From assembly GCA_018675825.1 (NCBI GenBank), contig JABGXK010000185.1:1-10659 (forward strand): a DNA stretch of 10,659 bases, in the 5' to 3' direction. The position numbers were made by a program, and so were the translations under genes. Below the pieces are notes generated by a model. That model did no database searches. It saw only the letters and a program-made list of their open reading frames with translations, and was not told where the DNA came from. This DNA is from Flavobacteriales bacterium. GTDB lineage: Bacteria > Bacteroidota > Bacteroidia > Flavobacteriales > BACL11. Shown in pieces: positions 6,401 through 10,659 of this stretch. Position 1 is the stretch's first letter; every line of letters begins with the position of its first letter.

Positions 6401-8222
6401 TTTAGGAGGTATTGGACAGATTACACCAATTTCTGCTACTATTCCATTAGATATTACAGGTCTACAATTTGGAAGCAATCAAATTACAATTAACAGCCTT
6501 ACAGATAATAGTGGAGTCTCGACACCTTCTAATCAATTACCTCCACCAGTAACAATAATTATGAATGCTAATCCTGATGTAATTTTCACTAGTTCAACAC
6601 CTGAAATTTGCTATAATGATCCTGCAATACTAAATTTTGACTTTAGTGCAGGAAGTCCTCCTTTTACAATTGATTACTCAATAAATTCAACTAATCAAAC
6701 TCCTATAAATATTAATGGTAGTGGTGGACAACAGTTTACTATAAATCCTAATCCTGGAGTTGGTCTTAATAGTTATGATATAATAAATATAACAGATGTT
6801 AATGGATGTATTAACACACCTAACCCTTCTAATACAACAATTTTAGTAAATCCTACACCTGATGTAAACATAACAGTAAGTGGTGCAAACCCAATATGTG
6901 AAGGACAAGATTCAGAACTATTCTTTCCAATTATTTCAGGTACTCCTCCATTTAACGTGAATTATATTGCTGGAGTATCAGCTTTATCAATTGATATTGA
7001 TGGTAGTGGAAATCAATTGTCTACAGGAACTCCAATGATAATTTCTCCAAATATAACAACTACTTATACACTATCATCAGTTACAGATGCCAAGGGATGT
7101 ACAAATAGTTTAAGTAATAGTGCTACATTAACTATTAATGAAATTCCTAATGTCATTGTAAGTGGAGATACTGAAATATGTGATCAAGATGATACTCCAT
7201 TATTTTTCACATTCACATCTGGAACAGCACCTTGGACGGTTAGTTATAGTGTGGCAACTTCTCCGAGCTCAATAACTTTGTACAATACTAATGACTCAGT
7301 CATTGTGAATCCAAATATTACTACAACATATGTTTTTACAAATATTAGTGATAATAATTGTTCTTCTACTCTTAATGAAGATGTGACTATAACAGTCAAT
7401 CCATTACCTCAATCAATTATTAGTGGTGGTGGTTCTGTTTGTGATGATGGAAGTACAATAGAGGTTAAAGTTGTAACAATTGGAGGAACACCAAATTACA
7501 ATATCAATTATAATGCTGGCTTAAATAATCAATTTGTTGCTGATGTTGGAAGTCCATTTGTTATAAATGCTAGTGAATCAGGAATATATACATTAGCTGA
7601 AGTTACAGATAGTAAAGGATGTATTGCTCAAAGTATTAATGGTAGTGCAAATGTATATGTTAACGATTTTCCAGAAGTGGTTCTACAGGCATACCCTCAA
7701 CCTACAACAATTACTAATCCAAAGATTAGTTTTATTGACGCCTCTTCTAATCACATAAGTGGATTCTGGGATTTTGGTGATGGTAATATTGAATTTACTA
7801 ATTTTGACTTACTAACCCATACATACTTAGATACTGGATCATATGAAGTGATGCTACAAATTGAAAGTGATAGTGGTTGTATATCAATTGCTTACCAAAC
7901 AATTATTATTGCTCCTGATTTCCTTGTCTATATTCCTGATGGGTTTACTCCAAATAATGATCTTAAAAATGATTTCTATCAACCAATTGTTAGTGGCGTA
8001 ACTAGTTATGATTTTAAAATCTATAATAGATTTGGTCAGGTTATTTTCAAAACAAATGAATATACTGATGTTTATTGTTCAAGCGGATGTTCTGCCGCAT
8101 GGGATGGTCTAATGAATAATGGAGACTATGCAATGGTTGGTAATTACACATATTCAATGGTTGTATTTGACCTAAATGGAAAAGAGAGAACATTTCAAGG
8201 TAATATCTCATTAATGAGGTAA
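3480..8222 (+). CDS. Giant modular surface protein with Reelin-like, Ig-like, PKD and CHU_C sorting domains
   Basis: The 1580-residue product starts with an N-terminal signal peptide (about 1-29, cleaved near SYSQ). Residues 60-212 form a jelly-roll-like domain ending in FWGIDNVAIS. Residues 213-470 contain Ig-like sequence and a second beta-rich insert with several cysteines. Residues 473-1396 are tandem repeats. A PKD domain with WDFGDG at 1430-1435 covers 1397-1480, and a gliding-motility-associated C-terminal domain (CHU_C, T9SS type B signal) covers 1481-1580, opening IPDGFTPNNDLKNDFYQP and containing YNRFGQVIFKT and AAWDG. Proteins of this design are exported by T9SS and held at the cell surface, where they act as adhesins or binding platforms. 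No enzyme motif is visible. The ATG at 3480 overlaps the upstream gene by 8 nt, and the signal peptide follows it directly. Codon use resembles the neighbours apart from strong Thr/Asn/Gly/Ser enrichment, as expected for such repeats. The ligand is unknown. Confidence 0.9.
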   Translation: MNKNYTFLNNLKIVFTLFISLLTIESYSQCQVTLVSVRDSIACGESLDIETVGLGGLQTDDFSGNTLSGLWQSVSSGYTIGGPCGTNPNGGVHLWFGTGAAIPREAVTNPVDASCGGTVSFDFRQETQSGNCDGPDLQNEGVYLDYKYPGGLWTNITYFSPIGFPYTGWQNHSFPIPAPAQVNGVQFRWIQTNASGTTWDFWGIDNVAISSCTNFYYDWTGPGVTGFAGDSVQISPTADSTIYSVMYTNGVNDTCYDSLTVYVEQASIVASVFPSACTGSDTLFAQATIPSNCYYRLECWNYLPPPGANYAGWQVPNTTPQAYHNLDLMVNGSLQSNYTMIGGLNFTSEDYLIPLTDGELIDLMFTSLGTGANEAMYRLYDSQNNLIITQGFPGSVPGNLIAHSVSCPATATYNYSWINLTSGGVAGLNDPNVQNPLATVAQVTNFQVTAYDSLNTACEAIDTVTVLPNLNNITGNMSGPTNLCLGDTVELNFTLVGLPPFDLILDVSDINGSTIQTYQLDANGLISSTGQPVIFTPAISTTYSILSLSDITGCPGSITNPALVVTVNEYPTLSVSSVNTTICQGQSTVLDFNLTGTPNFTVTSNFGSLSTNLTLDGNGNDAFGNPISVNPNTTTTFDFLSVTGNNGCATTLINTSITITVNPAINAGNNAFLSLCSDDVNIYALQNLIGPGQDTTGYWTTPSNQLPVNPNFSFNPQTMAAGNYTYTVEGPPCPDDLATVNISFVAPPFSGFATNQEICINNYNAGNPYDLNALLTNADPSGVWTSAGTVISPQIDPNTYGAGVHQFNYEVFGTAPCNNMTTTTTLSINPTPIVNSFTSNIPVVAQGYDVDMIVDMSVGSPPFTIGLIDDDTPQNSHTINIVSPNMMGLVNVIPALIPTTTYSITSIIDGKGCSATSALTVPVIVDPYPFIDPFTTSTAVICEGDAASISVVLVLGEAPIVVEYSYNGNNYTYNLGGIGQITPISATIPLDITGLQFGSNQITINSLTDNSGVSTPSNQLPPPVTIIMNANPDVIFTSSTPEICYNDPAILNFDFSAGSPPFTIDYSINSTNQTPININGSGGQQFTINPNPGVGLNSYDIINITDVNGCINTPNPSNTTILVNPTPDVNITVSGANPICEGQDSELFFPIISGTPPFNVNYIAGVSALSIDIDGSGNQLSTGTPMIISPNITTTYTLSSVTDAKGCTNSLSNSATLTINEIPNVIVSGDTEICDQDDTPLFFTFTSGTAPWTVSYSVATSPSSITLYNTNDSVIVNPNITTTYVFTNISDNNCSSTLNEDVTITVNPLPQSIISGGGSVCDDGSTIEVKVVTIGGTPNYNINYNAGLNNQFVADVGSPFVINASESGIYTLAEVTDSKGCIAQSINGSANVYVNDFPEVVLQAYPQPTTITNPKISFIDASSNHISGFWDFGDGNIEFTNFDLLTHTYLDTGSYEVMLQIESDSGCISIAYQTIIIAPDFLVYIPDGFTPNNDLKNDFYQPIVSGVTSYDFKIYNRFGQVIFKTNEYTDVYCSSGCSAAWDGLMNNGDYAMVGNYTYSMVVFDLNGKERTFQGNISLMR
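3657..4115 (+). other. Reelin-repeat-like jelly-roll domain within the giant surface protein
   Basis: These codons (residues about 60-212) run DDFSGNTLSGLW, then GGPCGTNPNGG, HLWFGTG, REAVTNPVDAS, then GTVSFDFRQE, and later NEGVYLDYKYPGGLW, VQFRWIQTNASG and DFWGIDNVAIS. The order of these pieces matches the known Reelin subrepeat fold: an opening DDF...W, a 'LxF' strand, 'R-x-A-x-T', 'LxFxxR', 'EGVxLxYSxDGGxxW', 'FRWxQ' and 'W-x-x-DNVxI'. The domain is a binding or structural module, with metal sites known in eukaryotic Reelin. The assignment is by motif order only, without a profile search. Confidence 0.6.
4896..7667 (+). repeat. Tandem repeat array of ten Ig-like modules, two sequence types
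   Basis: Residues 473-1396 of the giant surface protein are ten modules of about 82-103 residues. Eight are one type (A), at about 473-571, 572-663, 831-927, 928-1030, 1031-1125, 1126-1221, 1222-1308 and 1309-1396. Most share an early I-C-x-G-x pattern, SGTPPF or SGSPPF, a strand ending ITTTYTLSSVTD, a GC near the end, and a TITVNP-like joint. Two modules of a second type (B), at 664-748 and 749-830, instead carry YWTTPSN or VWTSAG and a YTV/YEV strand. The copies are diverged at DNA level, so this is an old protein-level array rather than a recent DNA repeat. Boundaries are approximate. Confidence 0.75.
7920..8219 (+). other. C-terminal T9SS type B sorting domain (CHU_C / gliding-motility C-terminal)
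   Basis: Residues 1481-1580 begin FLVYIPDGFTPNNDLKNDFY, contain YDFKIYNRFGQVIFKTNEY, a CSSGCSAAWDG segment and GNYTYSMVVFDLNGKERTFQGNISLMR. The IPxxFTPNxDxxND opening, IYNRWGxxVF middle and G-x-YxYxVxxxDxxG ending are the signature of the roughly 90-100-residue domain that directs proteins through T9SS in Bacteroidota. It sits at the extreme C-terminus, as it must. The small CSSGC insert before AAWDG is slightly unusual. Confidence 0.9.
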
Positions 8223-8231
8223 GTTGGAAAC

Positions 8232-8253
8232 ATAAGATTTAATTAAATCTTAT
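8232..8253. repeat. Perfect 22-bp palindrome in the spacer between two adhesin genes
   Basis: The left half ATAAGATTTAA (8232-8242) is the exact reverse complement of TTAAATCTTAT (8243-8253), so there is no spacer at the centre. It lies 10 nt after the stop of the giant surface protein and 57 nt before the next start. It could form a cruciform or hairpin acting as a weak terminator or mRNA 3' end, or be a dimeric operator. There is no downstream T-run for a standard intrinsic terminator. The remaining spacer (8254-8310) shows no convincing TAnnTTTG promoter; an AGGA at 8297-8300 precedes the next ATG. Confidence 0.5.
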
Positions 8254-8310
8254 TCTAAGATTCCATATTATATCCTTAATATTGCCGTTTTAAATCAGGA
8301 AAAATATATT

Positions 8311-10659
8311 ATGTACAGAGCATTATTAATTTTTATTGTATATTTCTATTCATCTAATATTATGGCTCAAGGGACTTGTTCAACTGCTCTTCCTTTTTGT
8401 ACTGGTTCAAGCTATACTTTCCCTGCTTCTATAAATACTTCGCCTCCCCCTGGATCTAATTTTGGGTGTCTTGGCACCCAACCAAACCCTGCATTCTATT
8501 TTATGGAAATTGCTAATCCTGGGAACTTAACAATCTATATGACAACAAATCCTCAAAGAGATATTGATTTTATTTGCTGGGGGCCATTTTCTAATCTAAG
8601 TACAATGTGTAGTCTCTTAAATACTGCTCCAATTGAGGATTGTAGTTACTCAGCTTCCTGGAATGAAACGTGTCAAATTAATGGTGCATTAACAGGTGAA
8701 TACTACTTATTACTTATTACTAACTACTCAAATCAACCTACAGATATTACCTTTTCTCAAACAGGTGGACTTGGAACTACTAATTGCTGTATTCTATCTG
8801 GAAATGCAGGAGATGATAATATTATATCTATTTGTCAATCAGACTCTACATTTAATTTAATGGACCAATTATTAGGTTCTCCTAACCCTGGGGGGACATG
8901 GTATGATTCAACAAATAATATCCTAACAGATACAATATTTGATCCTAGCATAGGATCATCAGGCTTATACTCATATATTGTATCAGGAGCTTTAGGTTGT
9001 ACTAGTGATACAAGTTATTTAGATATTTCTCTAAATATCAATCCAGTGACTAACTTTCCTTTAATAAGTAATCAATGTTCAAATGAACCTGAAATTAATC
9101 TAAACACAGCAACTCCAATAGGTGGTAATTATATAGGAACTGGAGTAAATGATAGTATTTTTACCCCAAATTTTGTAGGCCTTAATACTATTAGTTATAT
9201 ATATAGTGATACAAATAATTGTACAGATACATCTACTCAAAGCTTCGTCGTATACGACACACCAAACATATCTCTTAATATATTAAATGTTTCATGCTTC
9301 GGTTTTTCTGACGGTCAAATTAATATTAATATTTCTGGTGGAACACCTCCATACATAGAAGATTGGGGAGGATTTAATCCTATATCACTAATTTCAGGAA
9401 CATATGGATATCTTATTGCAGATTCAAATAATTGTATAGTGAATGATACAATAGTAATATATGAACCACCTGGATTTTCAACAAATATTAATGTAAATAA
9501 TGTTGATTGTAATGGTAATAATAATGGAGCTTGTGCAGTAGCCTTTCAAATAGATTCATACCCCTCTTCATATGGAACCTTATCAGATTTATCATATTGC
9601 ATATCAAAACCAGGAACCAATACTTTTAGTAATATTAAGCATGTACAATTAATAGGTAATAATTATAATATAGATAATAATACTACTGGATTATGTGACA
9701 CTTATGAGGATTATACCTCACAGTATGCTGACCTAACACAAGGTCAATCTTATTCTGTAACAGTTAGCCTTGGAGATTGTAATGGATATAATTTTCCTAG
9801 TGGAGGGTATGTATATATAGATTGGAATGTAGATGGTGATTTTACTGATCCAGGAGAAGAGATTGGATCTATTCCTTTTGGAGATACTGTTGCTAATACT
9901 TCTATAACAATTCCATTTACAGTTCCAAGTTCTCTTACTTTTGGACCAACAAGAATGCGAGTAATGACTCAATTTTCTAGTATTTCTAACATTTCAACAA
10001 TGACATCATGTGATCAAGGTGTATATTCTCCTTCAACTTCAAGCTATAGTGAGCCATGGTATGGAGCAACAGAAGATTATTCTGTTTCTATTTATCCAGA
10101 TACTACTAATCAAACATTTCTATGGTCTACTGGCCAAACAACAGACAGTATAAATAATCTATATGCTGGACTATATACACTTACTACCTCAAGTAATGGC
10201 TGTTCATACACTGATTCTATTATAATTAGTGAACCTACGGCCTTATCTGTATCAACTAGTATAACTAATGTAAGTTGCAATGGAGGTAATGATGGTAGTA
10301 TTCAATTTAATGTTAGTGGAGGAACACAAGGTTACATAATCAATGTAGCTAATTATAGTCAAATACTTTCATCAGGATCAACCTTTTACTCAACACCTGC
10401 AACATTGATAGCAGGTAGTTATCCATATTCAGTTAATGATATTAATGGTTGTATAATAATAGATACTATTTATATAATAGAATCTGCAGCAATATCATTA
10501 GTTGAGAATATTACTACAATTAGTTGTTTTGGTGGTAGTAATGGTAGTATTGATCTTACTATAAATGGAGGAACAGGTCCTTTTAATTTCTTATGGAATA
10601 CTAGCGATACAACAGAAGATATTTCTAACCTAAGTATGGGTACCTATATATATAACATT
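8311..10659 (+). CDS. Giant secreted protein with SprB repeats and GEVED domain (3' end outside window)
   Basis: An uninterrupted frame runs from ATG 8311 to the last base, 783 codons with no stop, so the C-terminus, expected to hold a T9SS sorting domain, is off the right edge. A signal peptide spans 1-20, ending SSNIMAQ. An N-terminal module follows (21-160), rich in cysteine, with STALPFCTGSSYTFPAS, NPAFYFMEIANPG, DIDFICWGPF and EYYLLLITNYS; this arrangement is frequent in Bacteroidota secreted proteins and resembles a pre-peptidase-type beta domain. Residues 161-245 are an Ig-like module of the 'GGTWYDS' type, and 246-318 a further one. SprB-type repeats follow from 319, interrupted by a GEVED domain at about 429-596. 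SprB repeats are known from the Flavobacterium gliding adhesin SprB. This is probably a cell-surface adhesin or motility-associated filament protein; the enzymatic or binding role is not visible. Confidence 0.88.
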   Translation, partial: MYRALLIFIVYFYSSNIMAQGTCSTALPFCTGSSYTFPASINTSPPPGSNFGCLGTQPNPAFYFMEIANPGNLTIYMTTNPQRDIDFICWGPFSNLSTMCSLLNTAPIEDCSYSASWNETCQINGALTGEYYLLLITNYSNQPTDITFSQTGGLGTTNCCILSGNAGDDNIISICQSDSTFNLMDQLLGSPNPGGTWYDSTNNILTDTIFDPSIGSSGLYSYIVSGALGCTSDTSYLDISLNINPVTNFPLISNQCSNEPEINLNTATPIGGNYIGTGVNDSIFTPNFVGLNTISYIYSDTNNCTDTSTQSFVVYDTPNISLNILNVSCFGFSDGQININISGGTPPYIEDWGGFNPISLISGTYGYLIADSNNCIVNDTIVIYEPPGFSTNINVNNVDCNGNNNGACAVAFQIDSYPSSYGTLSDLSYCISKPGTNTFSNIKHVQLIGNNYNIDNNTTGLCDTYEDYTSQYADLTQGQSYSVTVSLGDCNGYNFPSGGYVYIDWNVDGDFTDPGEEIGSIPFGDTVANTSITIPFTVPSSLTFGPTRMRVMTQFSSISNISTMTSCDQGVYSPSTSSYSEPWYGATEDYSVSIYPDTTNQTFLWSTGQTTDSINNLYAGLYTLTTSSNGCSYTDSIIISEPTALSVSTSITNVSCNGGNDGSIQFNVSGGTQGYIINVANYSQILSSGSTFYSTPATLIAGSYPYSVNDINGCIIIDTIYIIESAAISLVENITTISCFGGSNGSIDLTINGGTGPFNFLWNTSDTTEDISNLSMGTYIYNI
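9265..10659 (+). repeat. SprB-type repeats in the second giant protein
   Basis: Repeat 1 (residues 319-387) reads LNVSCFGFSDGQININISGG, then TPPY, later GTYGYLIADSNNCIVNDTI and EP. Repeat 3 (about 643-724) reads ITNVSCNGGNDGSIQFNVSG and ends GSYPYSVNDINGCIIIDTI. Repeat 4 starts near 725 (TTISCFGGSNGSIDLTINGG, then TGPFNFLWNTSD) and is cut by the window edge. These fit the SprB consensus: C-x-G-x-x-x-G, GGTxPY, W-S-x-G, L-x-x-G-x-Y, D-x-x-GC, and a closing EP. Repeat 2 is split in two, 388-415 and about 597-642, by the GEVED domain. Confidence 0.8.
9595..10098 (+). other. GEVED domain within the second giant protein
   Basis: Residues about 429-596 run YCISKPGTNTFSNIKHVQL, then TYEDYTSQYADLTQGQSYSV, then VYIDWNVDGDFTDPGEEIG (from residue 501), TVPSSLTFGPTRMRVMTQ, and finally PWYGATEDYSVSIYP. 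This is the standard order of the GEVED family: YC near the start, Y-x-DYT, the IDWN-x-DGDF calcium-site-like loop, P-x-x-x-x-x-G-x-TRMRV, and YGEVEDY near the end. Here the name-giving GEVED is GATED, conserving the final ED-Y. These domains are common in T9SS cargo; their ligand is not established, and the Asp-rich loop suggests Ca binding. Confidence 0.8.

Noticed and set aside
4896..7667. CRISPR-like or recent DNA tandem repeat
   Set aside because: Repetition is at protein level with diverged DNA and irregular lengths of roughly 250-310 bases; no short identical repeats with unique spacers.
8223..8310. Separate promoter for the second giant gene
   Set aside because: No TAnnTTTG box with a correctly spaced TTG/TTTG was found; the gene may be cotranscribed with the upstream one or use a divergent promoter.
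9733..9972. 79-residue - strand frame rich in Ser/Arg/Lys/Ile
   Set aside because: It is antisense to the GEVED domain, whose motifs prove the + strand frame.

Overview
The window is AT-rich DNA from a member of the Bacteroidota, most likely a flavobacterium-like marine or freshwater organism. Three things point there: a Bat (aerotolerance-type) gene cluster, a promoter of the Bacteroidota form TTTG-N19-TAnnTTTG, and very large secreted proteins built from type IX secretion (T9SS) and gliding-motility modules. Every supported gene is on the + strand. I see no rRNA, tRNA, CRISPR array, insertion sequence or phage gene.

Region 1 (1-2853) is the 3' end of a bat operon: the C-terminal part of BatC (TPR plus a charged tail), complete BatD, and complete BatE. 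The genes are packed tightly. batC and batD are 1 nt apart, with a TTG start for batD, and batD and batE overlap by ATGA. The products would form a periplasm-facing, membrane-anchored assembly of TPR, BatD and SH3-like domains. Its biochemical role is poorly known; the upstream moxR/DUF58/batA/batB genes would lie to the left of the window.

Region 2 (2854-3031) is a 178-nt spacer with an imperfect hairpin and a full consensus Bacteroidota promoter that should start a new transcript.

Region 3 (3032-8222) is a two-gene unit: a small secreted protein of unknown function with four cysteines, overlapping by 8 nt a 1580-residue surface protein. That protein has a signal peptide, a Reelin-like jelly-roll domain, eight related Ig-like repeats interrupted by two repeats of a second type, a PKD domain, and a C-terminal gliding-motility (CHU_C, T9SS type B) sorting domain.

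Region 4 (8223-10659) has an 88-nt spacer with a perfect 22-bp palindrome, then the first 783 codons of a second giant secreted protein that runs off the right edge. It combines a cysteine-containing N-terminal module, Ig-like modules, SprB repeats and a GEVED domain. The GEVED domain appears to be inserted inside one SprB repeat, which is the most distinctive architectural observation here. Together, regions 3 and 4 look like a cell-surface adhesin locus placed after a housekeeping envelope operon. I found no clear evidence for a wholly new enzymatic or defence system.
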